Assembly (NCBI RefSeq): GCF_000738775.1 | Contig: NZ_JPOC01000033.1 | Coordinates: 1 to 64,000, forward strand | From: Prescottella defluvii | Lineage (GTDB): Bacteria; Actinomycetota; Actinomycetes; Mycobacteriales; Mycobacteriaceae | Length of the DNA stretch: 64,000 nucleotides | Direction of reading: 5' to 3' | In this document: in pieces, positions 29,694 through 38,450 of the stretch | How the letters are laid out: each line of letters begins with the position of its first letter | Numbering within the stretch: position 1 is the stretch's first letter | Program-made: the position numbers and the translations under genes | The notes under the pieces: model-generated | Database searches by the model: none | What the model was told of the DNA's origin: nothing | Seen by the model: the letters and a program-made list of their open reading frames with translations, nothing else

Positions 29694-30446
29694 TTAGCGG
29701 ACGGCGGTGGTAACCGGGTCAAGGAAGAAGTGGCACGACCGCTCCTCATAGCGGTCGACCTCTGCCGTGACGCTCAGGTTCGTCCCCACGCCGATCGTGT
29801 CCGGCACCGAGCCGACCCAGGGAAGATCGTTCAGGGTGCTCACACCACGGAACTTGAAATTCGGCCCGGGCGAGGACGTTTCGCTGAAGTCGCCCGCATT
29901 GATGAGGATTTCGGTTCTGGTACTCGCGCCCCCATGGGGTCCCATCGCGCCGATGTAGCCCGGGAACGCGATCGTCTGACCTCTATGCGCCGCAGCGAAC
30001 GCTGCGATGTCTGGCGCGCAGTAGTCAGTCCCGGCGAGGATAGCCGCGAGCTCAGGACTGTTCTCAGGCGTGAGCACAACGTCATCAAGTTCCGGCGATG
30101 GCGTTGGTGCCGCGTCTGTCGATTCCGGGGACGGTTGTTCGCTCGGTGCAGCTGCCGTTTGGCTCGGCACAGGACTCGCGGATTCCGCTGGAGCAGTGTT
30201 CCTCTCGCCGCTCACCCCGATGGCGATGATGGTCGCGAGCACGAACACGCCGCCACCGACGATCCAAAGAAGCTGGCGAGACTTGGGCTTCGGGCGTCGG
30301 AACGTGATTTCCGTCTGCACCTTACCGGGCGCCTGAGAGACAAACTCCCAGCCATCGTCTTCCCACTTCTTGATGGTCCGCGACTCCATGCCGCGGATCG
30401 CGCGGACCGTCCTCGTCTCGTACCTGACTTCAGTGTCCGTTGTCAT
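29694..30446 (-). CDS. DUF4839 domain membrane-anchored protein
   Basis: A 250-residue protein. The N-terminal 55 residues resemble a small DUF4177-like fold (RTIKKWEDDGWEFVSQAPGK). One membrane helix (LLWIVGGGVFVLATIIAIGV) follows, then a Ser/Pro/Glu-rich linker of about 40 residues and an extracellular DUF4839 domain with GQTIAFPGYIGAM, TRTEILINAGDFSE and the closing SCHFFLDPVTTAVR. Function unknown. Start at the ATG eight bases after GGAG; a GTG at 30452 is also possible. A run of ten G (gene sense) overlaps its ribosome binding site. Confidence 0.72.
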   Translation of the reverse strand: MTTDTEVRYETRTVRAIRGMESRTIKKWEDDGWEFVSQAPGKVQTEITFRRPKPKSRQLLWIVGGGVFVLATIIAIGVSGERNTAPAESASPVPSQTAAAPSEQPSPESTDAAPTPSPELDDVVLTPENSPELAAILAGTDYCAPDIAAFAAAHRGQTIAFPGYIGAMGPHGGASTRTEILINAGDFSETSSPGPNFKFRGVSTLNDLPWVGSVPDTIGVGTNLSVTAEVDRYEERSCHFFLDPVTTAVR

Positions 30447-30456
30447 GCCCACAGCT

Positions 30457-30466
30457 CCCCCCCCCC
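30457..30466. promoter_or_regulatory. ten-base C tract at the DUF4839 ribosome binding site
   Basis: Ten consecutive C on the + strand, read as G10 in the gene direction, running straight into the AG of the Shine-Dalgarno sequence. Such tracts can slip during replication and change translation or transcription of the next gene. Confidence 0.6.
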
Positions 30467-30594
30467 AGATTCATGCCGAAAGTGACCGGCCTCGCAGGAG
30501 CCTACCGACCTCACCGCTTCCGCCCGATCGCGACGCCCCACCCAAATGCTCCGTTCGTTCGGGGATCGGCCAGTGCATCACTTCGGTCGTGATT

Positions 30595-30695
30595 TACAAA
30601 CAACAGCACATTTCCGCCTCGTGCCTGCCAACAAGAAGCGAGCGATCCAACCCGCACCCATCGACGAGTTTGATCCCGAGAACTACGTGCGCCGG
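30595..30695 (+). repeat. direct repeat D2 (matches 29290-29390)
   Basis: Second copy of the 101-bp unit. Directly after it the sequence jumps to a weaker copy of the A/B repeat (from about 30700, CACCACCCC then ATTGACAGC), as if the segment between small frame and repeat had been deleted here. Confidence 0.7.
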
Positions 30696-30698
30696 TAG
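30621..30698 (+). pseudogene. truncated copy of the small island reading frame
   Basis: GTG start, then PANKKRAIQPAP and YVRR followed by a stop, 25 codons in all. The other copy (29307) continues another 40 codons after the same YVRR. The tail appears lost by deletion. Confidence 0.45.
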
Positions 30699-30839
30699 TC
30701 CTGCACCACCCCGCGCATTGACAGCGCATCGACGTTCCGGGATAGGGGAGTCTTCGGGACGACGGGCCGCCGAACGTCGGGCATATCATGCGTTCAAACG
30801 CCACCGTTCGAAGGGATCACACCGCTAGGGTGTCGGCGC

Positions 30840-31247
30840 ATGGAGCTCATTTTCCCGGTCTTGATCTTGGCACTAGTGGTCGGCCTCGTCGTCGCGACGA
30901 GCTCAACAAAGAAGAAGCAGCCAGCATCGTCGGCACCGATTGGCTATACAGACACCGGGCAACCGATCTATCAGGTGGTCGGCTACACCTCTGACGGCCA
31001 ACCCGTAACTGCTGATCGCGTTGTAGGTGGCCGCCCGTACAGTCCCCGCACGAATTCACTCGCGGTGGTTGCGCTTGTACTCGGGCTGGTGGTCGCTCCC
31101 CTCGCTATTCCGGTCGGGCATGTCTCCCGAGCCCAGATCAAAGCCACTGGCGAACAGGGCAGCGGGATGGCTTTGGCTGGTTTGATTCTCGGCTACTTGT
31201 CACTTGTTGGAATTGTGGTACTCGTCGCCGTTCTCGCGAACCCCTGA
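30840..31247 (+). CDS. DUF4190 domain membrane protein
   Basis: A 135-residue protein: an N-terminal helix (LIFPVLILALVVGLVVA), a polar stretch with Tyr/Gly (YTDTGQPIYQVVGYTSDGQP), then a DUF4190 pair of helices. The second half has SLAVVALVLGLVVAPLA and the typical QIKATGEQGSGMALAGLILG between helices. Role unknown; such proteins are common in actinobacteria and often lie in accessory regions. Confidence 0.75.
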   Translation: MELIFPVLILALVVGLVVATSSTKKKQPASSAPIGYTDTGQPIYQVVGYTSDGQPVTADRVVGGRPYSPRTNSLAVVALVLGLVVAPLAIPVGHVSRAQIKATGEQGSGMALAGLILGYLSLVGIVVLVAVLANP

Positions 31248-31339
31248 GAATTGGAGCAGGGAGCATGACATGCTCCCCGTCCGCTTCACATCGAGACCTG
31301 TTTCAACACCGATTCGTCCAGTCGAGCAAGATTGGCGCA

Positions 31340-31975
31340 CTACCGCCCTCCCACTCCCGGGTTCGGAAGAACGGGCAGCTCGTTTGCACGGACGACTGCG
31401 GCGCGTCTGACGGACTTCAATGTCGAGTAGAAGCCATTGTGTGCGTTGGCATCCAGGTTGAGTGGAACGTCCAGGCTGGTGATCAACTGGTGTTCCAGTA
31501 CCCATGGTTCGGGATGACACACCCACGACACCAAGGCGTTCTCCGCCATCCACTCGGACAACGTCTTCTCTCCCGCCACGAAGGTCCGTCGATTGCCCGA
31601 ACCAACTCGACGCAGTTCGATCCCCAGGCGATCCGACAGCAGGCACCCCAAAGTCTTGCGAAGTGTCGAGCCTTCCGCGTTCCCCGTGTAGTGGGTTCGG
31701 ATGCGCTTGCGGATGTCCTGGGTGCTGGGCGCTTTCCCATTGGCAGGCGGCGCTGAGGGGCTGATTCCCGTATACAGCAGGGTCAGTCCGTCCTTCTTTG
31801 CACAGCTCGACGTATCGATGTCGGCCGGCAACTCCCGGAACCACCAGCCATAGACGCCAGGAGAGGCCGGCACCGGGCACGGACGAGACAGAACCTGGGC
31901 GCGGGCGAAGGGAAGCGCCGCCAGGTAGAGCGCGCTTTCGTTCGGGGAATCGTCAACGGTCGAGATCGTGGCCAT
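31340..31975 (-). CDS. GIY-YIG nuclease family protein
   Basis: A 211-residue protein. PGVYGWWF at about 39-46 and LLYTGIS at 66-72 correspond to the GIY and YIG strands. RKRIRTHYTG then matches the R-x3-H/Y helix of the domain and a Glu lies in the later HPEPWVLEHQLI region. The C-terminus (PLNLDANAHNGFY) resembles a group of stand-alone GIY-YIG proteins of actinobacteria. Start at MATISTVDDSP; a Met ten codons upstream is possible. It may be a DNA-cleaving enzyme in defence or repair; not tested. Confidence 0.65.
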   Translation of the reverse strand: MATISTVDDSPNESALYLAALPFARAQVLSRPCPVPASPGVYGWWFRELPADIDTSSCAKKDGLTLLYTGISPSAPPANGKAPSTQDIRKRIRTHYTGNAEGSTLRKTLGCLLSDRLGIELRRVGSGNRRTFVAGEKTLSEWMAENALVSWVCHPEPWVLEHQLITSLDVPLNLDANAHNGFYSTLKSVRRAAVVRANELPVLPNPGVGGR

Positions 31976-32116
31976 GGCGAGGATGTTCGCACAGAGATCC
32001 GACAATCAAACACGTCGGTCTGATCTGCTTTGATGAGCACTTCGCCGGCACATGCCCACGAACCGGAGGCACTCAGGTGAATGCCATACTCGGCTCCGGA
32101 ATCACACCAACCGCGA

Positions 32117-32755
32117 CTAGCGGCGCCGGCTGCTTCGCAGTTCCGTCGCGAGGACCGCGGCCTGGGTGCGCCGCTGCATGCCGAGCTTGGCGAGCAGGCG
32201 CGAGACGTAGTTCTTGATCGTCTTCTCCGCGAGGAAGAGTCGCTCGGCGATCTCCCGGTTGGTCAGGCCCTGCCCGATCAGGTCGAAGACCGCGCGTTCC
32301 TGTTCGGACAGTTCGGCGAGCGGGTCGACGGTGCGCTCGGAGCGGATCCGCTGCATCAGCGCGGTCGTGGCGCGGCTGTCGAGGAGCGAACCGCCCGCGC
32401 CGACCGTCCGAACCGCCGAGATCAGGTCGGTGCCGAGGATCTGCTTGAGCACGAAGCCCGATGCGCCGGCCATGACGGCGTCGAAGAGGGCCTCGTCGTC
32501 GGCGTACGACGTGAGCATCAGGCAGCGCAGATCCGGCAGCACGGCCCGCAGGTCGCGGCACAGTTCGACACCGTTGCCGTCTGGCAGGCGGACGTCGAGT
32601 ACGGCGACGTCGGCGCCACTGGACGGGATCCTGGTCATCGCCTCGCCCACCGAGGCGGCCTCGCCGACGACGGTGAGGTCGGGCGCGCTGCCCAGGAGAT
32701 CCACCAGTCCGCGTCGCACGATCTCGTGATCGTCGACGAGAAAGACCCGGGTCAT
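32117..32755 (-). CDS. devR: DosR/DevR-type response regulator
   Basis: A 212-residue NarL-family regulator. The receiver has acidic Asp8/Asp9, phospho-acceptor Asp54 in [12 protein letters not shown], Thr82 and Lys104, at the same numbers as mycobacterial DosR. The C-terminal LuxR HTH reads [20 protein letters not shown] followed by [19 protein letters not shown]. The likeness to DosR extends over the full length. It controls dormancy/hypoxia genes in mycobacteria via TTSGGGACTWWAGTCCCSAA boxes, which are seen at 49470 here. Start at MTRVFLVDD, not the upstream frame. Convergent with the sensor kinase but separated by the island. Confidence 0.92.
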   Translation of the reverse strand: MTRVFLVDDHEIVRRGLVDLLGSAPDLTVVGEAASVGEAMTRIPSSGADVAVLDVRLPDGNGVELCRDLRAVLPDLRCLMLTSYADDEALFDAVMAGASGFVLKQILGTDLISAVRTVGAGGSLLDSRATTALMQRIRSERTVDPLAELSEQERAVFDLIGQGLTNREIAERLFLAEKTIKNYVSRLLAKLGMQRRTQAAVLATELRSSRRR

Positions 32756-32905
32756 CGGTGCACCTTCCGTAGCTGTCGGAAACGACGCTACCGCGCCGCG
32801 TGCCCGTGACCGATGCCGGACCTCCCGCTGCACGGAATCCGATCTGCCGGCGGGGTGGGCGTCCCTCTAGCGTCGGTCCCGTGTCGGTGCGTTGAGAGGA
32901 GTCCG

Positions 32906-33262
32906 ATGACGAGTGCGGCGGAGGCCACCGTCTACATCGTCGACGAGATGGAGGTCGTGCCCGGCCGGGCGCGCGCGTTCCTCGCGTCGTACCTCGAGCG
33001 GTACGCACCGGGGGCGAAGGCGCGCGGCCTCACCCTCGACCGCGTGCTGGTCAGTCCACCGGTGTGGCTCACCGATCAGTCGAACACGGTCACCGTGACG
33101 TGGACCGTGGCGGGAGCGGACGAGTGGTGGCAGCAGCGGTGGGCGGCGGGACGCGATCCCAGTGTCGCGCAGTGGTGGGCCGACGCCGACGACTGGCTGA
33201 TCCGACGGAGTCGCAGCACGTCCTGCGCGGCCGACGACGTCACGGCGGTGACCAGTGTTTGA
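32906..33262 (+). CDS. small alpha/beta-barrel protein
   Basis: A 118-residue protein with VYIVDEMEVVPGRARAFLAS, VTVTWTVAGADEWWQQRW and WADADDWLIRR. The pattern resembles dimeric alpha/beta-barrel (Dabb/monooxygenase-like) proteins. It is divergent from the DosR-type gene and overlaps the next gene by eight bases, so they are coupled. Two GGGAC-type half sites (GTCCC at 32863 and GGTCCC near 32876) lie just upstream, too weak to call a DosR box. Function unknown. Confidence 0.6.
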   Translation: MTSAAEATVYIVDEMEVVPGRARAFLASYLERYAPGAKARGLTLDRVLVSPPVWLTDQSNTVTVTWTVAGADEWWQQRWAAGRDPSVAQWWADADDWLIRRSRSTSCAADDVTAVTSV

Positions 33263-33893
33263 GGTCACGAAGCTGATCCGGTTCGCCGACGACATCGGTG
33301 AATCCGGCCGCGAGGCGCTTTTGTCGGGCCTCGCGTCCGATGTCGCGCCGCATGCACGGCACGCACTGGTCCGCCGCACCCTGCCGGGGGGAATCTCGGC
33401 CGGGGACGCCCTCGCACGATTCCGTTTCGACAGCGAATCCGACTGGCGCGCAGCGCAGAAGGATGTCGAGGGGCGACTGTGGACGGGGTCGGTCGCGCAC
33501 GTGGATTCGGTCACGCACACCGGGACTGCGCGCCCCGCCCCCGGCGGGCGGCCGCCGACGGTGTTCCGGACGCTGCTCGTCGCGGTCGATCAGGCCACCG
33601 ACCCGGAACTGGTGCGGCAGTTCGAGACCGAGACCGCTGCGATGCCGGAGTACATCACCTCGATCGGGGCGTCGCAGCTGAGCCGGGTGCACGACGCATC
33701 CGGCACCGCACGCTGGACGCACGTGTGGGAGCAGGAGTACGTGAGTCTCGACGGACTCACCGGGCCCTACATGACCCACCCGTACCACTGGGCGCACGTC
33801 GACCGATGGTTCGACCCCGAGCGTGGCCGACGGATAGTGACCGCGTTGTGCCACAGCTTCTGTCACGTCGAGGAGTCGATACTCGACAGCTGA
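33255..33893 (+). CDS. two-domain Dabb-like (stress-responsive barrel) protein
   Basis: A 212-residue protein starting at GTG inside the previous gene. It appears to hold two alpha/beta-barrel repeats: an N-terminal FEVTKLIRFADDIGESGREA and a C-terminal half beginning TVFRTLLVAVDQATDPELV and ending with HPYHWAHVDRWFDPE, typical of Dabb families. Possibly an enzyme acting on aromatic or polyketide-like substrates; not determined. Coupled to the preceding barrel gene. Confidence 0.6.
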   Translation: MFEVTKLIRFADDIGESGREALLSGLASDVAPHARHALVRRTLPGGISAGDALARFRFDSESDWRAAQKDVEGRLWTGSVAHVDSVTHTGTARPAPGGRPPTVFRTLLVAVDQATDPELVRQFETETAAMPEYITSIGASQLSRVHDASGTARWTHVWEQEYVSLDGLTGPYMTHPYHWAHVDRWFDPERGRRIVTALCHSFCHVEESILDS

Positions 33894-33911
33894 GCCGCGG
33901 GGTCGGCCGGC

Positions 33912-36221
33912 TCAGCGTTGCACGATCCACGCGGCGACCTGGGTTCGGGACGTGAAGCCGAGCTTGGTGAGGATGTGGTCGACGTGGCCGTCCACGGTCC
34001 GTGGCGCGATCACGAGCCGTTCGGCGATGGCCCGGTTGGTCAGGCCCTCGGCCACGAGTTCGGCGACCTGCAGTTCGCGTCGGGTCAGTCCGTGGCCACC
34101 GCCGGTGGGCGCTGCCACGACGTCCGGGGTCCGCTCCCGGAGCGCGTACGCGATGGCTCCGTCGGTGCCCATCGCGGCACCGCGTGCGTGCGCCTCGCCG
34201 AACGCCTTGTCGCCGAGCGCCTCCCGTGAGGTGCGCTCACACCGATCGTGGTGGGTGACCAGGAATTCGAAGGCGGTGATCGGGCTGCCGGTGGCGGTGA
34301 ACAGCACCTCCGCGGCCCCCAACAGCACCGCCGCCCGCTCCGGTTCCCGTTCCGCGGCAGTCCAGGCGAGCTCCTCGAAGCACCACGCCGCGCCGAACTC
34401 ATTGCCCAGCAGGCGCAACAGGGGCAGAGAATCCTCGAGCAATGCCGTTCCCCGGTCCGTCTCGCCACGGCGCCAGAGCATCGAACCGTGGTCGGACATC
34501 GCCATCGCACGCCACATCACCTCGCCGCGGGATTCGGTGAGGGCGATGGCCTCGTCGTAGATGTCGGAGGCCCGGTCCTGCTCCCCCAGCACGTCGACCG
34601 CGAAACCCAGCCAGTACAGCGCCTGCACGAGATGGAACTCGTCGGTGACGGCCCGGAACCCCGCGACGGCCCGCTCCAGATCGTCGAGTGCCTCCGCCAC
34701 GGATCCGCGGGTCACCGCGGCACAGCCCACCGCGAAGGCGGACAACGCTGCCGTGCCGGCATCCCCGGACCACTCGGACCGTTCGACCAGTCGCCGTGCG
34801 TCGTCGGCAAGCGTGGCCGCGGCGGAGGCATCCGTCTGCAGCGCAGCCAGCATGCTGTCGACGCACAACGCTCCGATGCGGTCCGCCGTCGAACCACCGT
34901 CTCCGCGCAGGGCTCGGTCGAGCCAGTACCGGCCCTCGTTGAACCGTCCCCGCACGATCCAGAACGTGTACAGCCCACCGGCCGTCCGCATGGCGTGACC
35001 GACAGACTCCGTCTCGTCCATGCAGAACTCCAGCGCGGCACGGAGATTCGACTGTTCGTGGTCGAGCTCCGCCATCCATTCCACCTGCCGGGGACCGATC
35101 CAGTCCGCCCGCGCGCGCAGCACCAGTCGTTCGTACCAGTCCCGGTGGCGGCGGTGCAGGGCCTCCGACTCCCCGACGGCCTCGAGTTTCTCCTGGCCGA
35201 ACTCGCGAATCGTGTCGAGCATCCGGTACCGCACGGTTCGATCCGCTTCCTCCCGGATCAGGATCGACTTGTCCACCAGCGACGCCACGGCGTCGACGAG
35301 ATCGGGGTCGACCGTCTCGCCCGCCAGCACGCCCTCCGCCGCCTCGAGATCGAACCCGCCCGCGAACACCGACAGGCACGCCCACAGCGCCTGCTCCTCC
35401 ACCGTGCACAGGTCGTAACTCCAGTCGATGCTCATCCGCAGGGTCTGCTGGCGGCCCGGACCGGTGCGGCCACCGAGGGTCAGCAGCCGGAACTTGTCGC
35501 TCAACCGTTCCAGGATCTGGTGGACCGACAGGGCCCGCAGCCTGGCGGCCGCCAACTCGATCGGCAGTGGCAATCCCTCGAGCCGCTCGCAGATCTCCAC
35601 GACCACGGGCCGGGTGTCGTCGGTCAGCACGAACCCCGGCACGGCGGCACGCGCCCGCTCCGCGAACAGTTCCACCGCGTCGGACGCCGGATTCGTTCCG
35701 CTCGCGTCGGGCACGCTCAACGGTGGGACGCGCATGACGGTTTCCCCACCGACCCCGAGCGGTTCACGGCTGGTCGCCAGGATCGACAACCCGGGGCAGG
35801 CCCGCAGCAGGGTCTGCGCGAGGTCGGCGACGGCGGCCACGAGATGCTCACAGTTGTCGAGCACCAGCAGCGTCCGACTGTCGGCCAGATGCTCGATCAG
35901 CACCTCCTGCGGAGGGCGAGCCGACCAGTCCTGGATGCCGAGCACGCTGGTGACCGTCTGCCCCAGCAGGTCCGGATCCCGGAGTTCACCCAACTCGACG
36001 AACCACGCGCCGTCGGTGAACACCCGCTGCGACTCCCGCGCCGCACGAAGCGCGAGCCGGGTCTTGCCCACCCCGCCCGAACCGATCAGGGTCACGAGCC
36101 GCGATTCGGAGAGCAGCCGACGGGTTTCCGCCACTTCTGCGCGCCTGCCGACGAAGCTGTCGAGCTCCTCGGGCAGGCCGCCTCTGCCGATCCGGACATC
36201 GGCTCGCACAGCGTCGTGCAC
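33912..36221 (-). CDS. LuxR-family regulator with N-terminal ATPase domain
   Basis: A 769-residue signal-transduction ATPase. Walker A IGSGGVGKTRLA lies at 46-57 and Walker B LLVLDNCEHL near 117, followed by SATSREPL-like sensor sequence (LATSREPLGVGG) and a winged-helix/TPR-like region rich in Ala, Leu and Arg. The C-terminal LuxR HTH reads GLTRRELQVAELVAEGLTNR and AIAERLVIAPRTVDGHVDHI. Family members sense unknown ligands and regulate nearby genes. Start at GTG giving VHDAVRADVR; the reading frame upstream overlaps htpG on the other strand and is not coding. It is divergent from htpG and might respond to protein stress, which is only a guess. Confidence 0.83.
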   Translation of the reverse strand: MHDAVRADVRIGRGGLPEELDSFVGRRAEVAETRRLLSESRLVTLIGSGGVGKTRLALRAARESQRVFTDGAWFVELGELRDPDLLGQTVTSVLGIQDWSARPPQEVLIEHLADSRTLLVLDNCEHLVAAVADLAQTLLRACPGLSILATSREPLGVGGETVMRVPPLSVPDASGTNPASDAVELFAERARAAVPGFVLTDDTRPVVVEICERLEGLPLPIELAAARLRALSVHQILERLSDKFRLLTLGGRTGPGRQQTLRMSIDWSYDLCTVEEQALWACLSVFAGGFDLEAAEGVLAGETVDPDLVDAVASLVDKSILIREEADRTVRYRMLDTIREFGQEKLEAVGESEALHRRHRDWYERLVLRARADWIGPRQVEWMAELDHEQSNLRAALEFCMDETESVGHAMRTAGGLYTFWIVRGRFNEGRYWLDRALRGDGGSTADRIGALCVDSMLAALQTDASAAATLADDARRLVERSEWSGDAGTAALSAFAVGCAAVTRGSVAEALDDLERAVAGFRAVTDEFHLVQALYWLGFAVDVLGEQDRASDIYDEAIALTESRGEVMWRAMAMSDHGSMLWRRGETDRGTALLEDSLPLLRLLGNEFGAAWCFEELAWTAAEREPERAAVLLGAAEVLFTATGSPITAFEFLVTHHDRCERTSREALGDKAFGEAHARGAAMGTDGAIAYALRERTPDVVAAPTGGGHGLTRRELQVAELVAEGLTNRAIAERLVIAPRTVDGHVDHILTKLGFTSRTQVAAWIVQR

Positions 36222-36377
36222 GATTCCAAGATACGTCCGCCCCGTCGCATGGAGGCACTCTCGCCGGCCGGTCGCCGCCCCGCCCGGAAGCGCACGATCG
36301 GTCGGTTCACGCTCGGGCCCCCACACGACGAGCGCTACGATTCGGTTCGACCGTTCTGCTGCCGAAGGGAACCAGGA

Positions 36378-38330
36378 ATGACCACGGGAATCGAACAGCG
36401 CGAGTTCCAGACGGAGACTCGCCAGATTCTGGATCTGATGATCCACTCGGTGTACTCCAACAAGGACACCTTCCTCCGCGAGCTCGTCTCGAACGCGTCC
36501 GACGCGCTCGACAAGCTCAAGCTGGAGGCCTACCGCGACAAGGAGCTCGAGGCCGACACCTCGGACCTGCACATCGAGCTCGAGGTGGACGCCGAGGCCC
36601 GCACGCTGACGGTGCGCGACAACGGCATCGGCATGTCCCGCGACGAGGTGATCGACCTGATCGGCACCCTCGCGAAGTCGGGCACCGCCGAGCTGCGCCG
36701 CAAGCTGCGCGAGGCGAAAGATGCTGCGGCATCCGAGGAACTGATCGGCCAGTTCGGCATCGGCTTCTACTCGACGTTCATGGTCGCCGACAAGGTCACG
36801 CTCCTCACCCGCAAGGCCGGCGAGAAGCACGGGACGCGCTGGGAGTCCAGCGGCGACGCGACGTACACGATCGAGGCCGTCGACGACGCCCCGCAGGGCA
36901 CGTCGGTGACGCTGCACCTCAAGCCCGAGGACGTCGAGGACCACCTGTACGACTACGCGTCCGAGCGCAAGCTCCGCGAGATCGTCAAGCGCTACTCCGA
37001 TTTCATCGCGTACCCGGTCCGAATGCAGGTCGAGCGTCCGGCACCGAAGAGTGACGACGACGCCGACGATGCGGAGCCGAAGACCGTCGTCGAAACCGAG
37101 ACGCTCAACTCGATGAAGGCGCTGTGGGCCCGCCCGCGCAGCGAGGTCTCCGACGACGAGTACAACGAGTTCTACAAGCACGTCAGCCACTCGTGGGACG
37201 ACCCGCTCGAGGTCATCCCGATGAAGGCCGAGGGCACGTTCGAATACCAGGCGCTGCTGTTCATTCCGACGCACGCGCCGTTCGACCTGTTCTCGCGCGA
37301 GCACCGCGCCGGCATCCACCTGTACGTCAAGCGCGTCTTCATCATGGACGACTGCGAGGAACTCATGCCCGAGTACCTGCGCTTCGTCAAGGGCGTGGTG
37401 GACGCACAGGACCTGTCGCTCAACGTCTCTCGCGAGATCCTGCAGCAGGACCGGCAGATCCGGGCGATCCGTCGTCGGCTCACCAAGAAGGTTCTCACCA
37501 CGATCAAGGAGATGCAGCACTCCGAGGACGAAGCCGACCAGGACAAGTACCGGACGGTCTGGTCGCAGTTCGGCCGGGTCCTCAAGGAGGGCCTGCTCGC
37601 AGACTTCGACAACCGGGACATCCTGCTCGAGATCTCCTCGTTCCCCTCTACGCACAGCGAGGACGAGCAGACCACGCTCGCGCAGTACGTCGAGCGGATG
37701 AAGGACGGCCAGGAGCAGATCTACTACCTCACCGGCGAGTCCCGCCAGCAACTCGAGGCGTCGCCGCACATGGAGGCGTTCCGCGCCCGCGGCCTCGAGG
37801 TCCTGCTGCTGACCGACCCCGTCGACGAGATGTGGGTGACATCGGTCCCCGAGTTCGACGGCAAGCCGCTGCAGTCGATCGCGAAGGGTGAGGTGGACCT
37901 CGACACCGAGGAGGAGAAGAAGGACGCCGAGGCCAAGCGCGAGGAACAGGACAAGCAGTTCGCCGATGTCCTCGCGTGGCTCACCTCGACCCTCGAGGAC
38001 CAGGTCAAGCAGGTGCGCCTGTCGACCCGCCTCACCGACTCCCCCGCCTGCATCGTCGGCGACGAGTTCGGCATGACGCCGTCGCTCGAGCGCATGTACC
38101 GGGCATCGGGCCAGGAGGTCCCGCACTTCAAGCGGATCCTCGAGCTCAATCCGGCGCACCCGCTGGTCGAGAGCCTGCGCGCCGCCCACGCCGAACGCGG
38201 CGACGACCCGAGCCTCGCGGAGACCGCCGAATTGCTCTACGGCACGGCACTTCTCGCGGAGGGTGGCGAGCTGGAAGATCCGGCACACTTCGCAAGAATG
38301 CTCGCAAACCGCCTGGCGCGGACCATCTAG
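36378..38330 (+). CDS. htpG: Hsp90 chaperone HtpG
   Basis: A 650-residue ATP-dependent chaperone. The N-terminal GHKL ATPase has LRELVSNASDALDKLK, TVRDNGIGMSRDEVI and QFGIGFYSTFMVAD; the middle domain holds NVSREILQQD and the C-terminal dimerisation domain follows. Start at MTTGIEQREF; a far longer open frame upstream is noise opposite the LuxR gene. A perfect hairpin follows the stop. Confidence 0.97.
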   Translation: MTTGIEQREFQTETRQILDLMIHSVYSNKDTFLRELVSNASDALDKLKLEAYRDKELEADTSDLHIELEVDAEARTLTVRDNGIGMSRDEVIDLIGTLAKSGTAELRRKLREAKDAAASEELIGQFGIGFYSTFMVADKVTLLTRKAGEKHGTRWESSGDATYTIEAVDDAPQGTSVTLHLKPEDVEDHLYDYASERKLREIVKRYSDFIAYPVRMQVERPAPKSDDDADDAEPKTVVETETLNSMKALWARPRSEVSDDEYNEFYKHVSHSWDDPLEVIPMKAEGTFEYQALLFIPTHAPFDLFSREHRAGIHLYVKRVFIMDDCEELMPEYLRFVKGVVDAQDLSLNVSREILQQDRQIRAIRRRLTKKVLTTIKEMQHSEDEADQDKYRTVWSQFGRVLKEGLLADFDNRDILLEISSFPSTHSEDEQTTLAQYVERMKDGQEQIYYLTGESRQQLEASPHMEAFRARGLEVLLLTDPVDEMWVTSVPEFDGKPLQSIAKGEVDLDTEEEKKDAEAKREEQDKQFADVLAWLTSTLEDQVKQVRLSTRLTDSPACIVGDEFGMTPSLERMYRASGQEVPHFKRILELNPAHPLVESLRAAHAERGDDPSLAETAELLYGTALLAEGGELEDPAHFARMLANRLARTI

Positions 38331-38347
38331 GCACGTCCACCATCCAC

Positions 38348-38377
38348 GCACGGCAGCGCCCGCGGGCGCTGCCGTGC
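38348..38377. terminator. perfect 15-bp stem terminator after htpG
   Basis: GCACGGCAGCGCCCG followed directly by its complement. It lies 18 bp after the htpG stop. No T run, as is usual in actinobacteria. Confidence 0.75.
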
Positions 38378-38450
38378 GAAACCTGTCATGAACGTGCCCC
38401 GACTCGATTAGCATCGAGGCCATCTCGTTCGATTCCCTCGGGAGGCCGAC

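Noticed and set aside
32863-32883. DosR box between the DosR-type gene and the barrel genes
   Set aside because: Only isolated GTCCC/GGTCCC half sites with wrong spacing.
34248-36377. Open frame running into htpG from upstream
   Set aside because: It is antisense to the LuxR-type gene and has no protein-like composition; HtpG homology begins at 36378.
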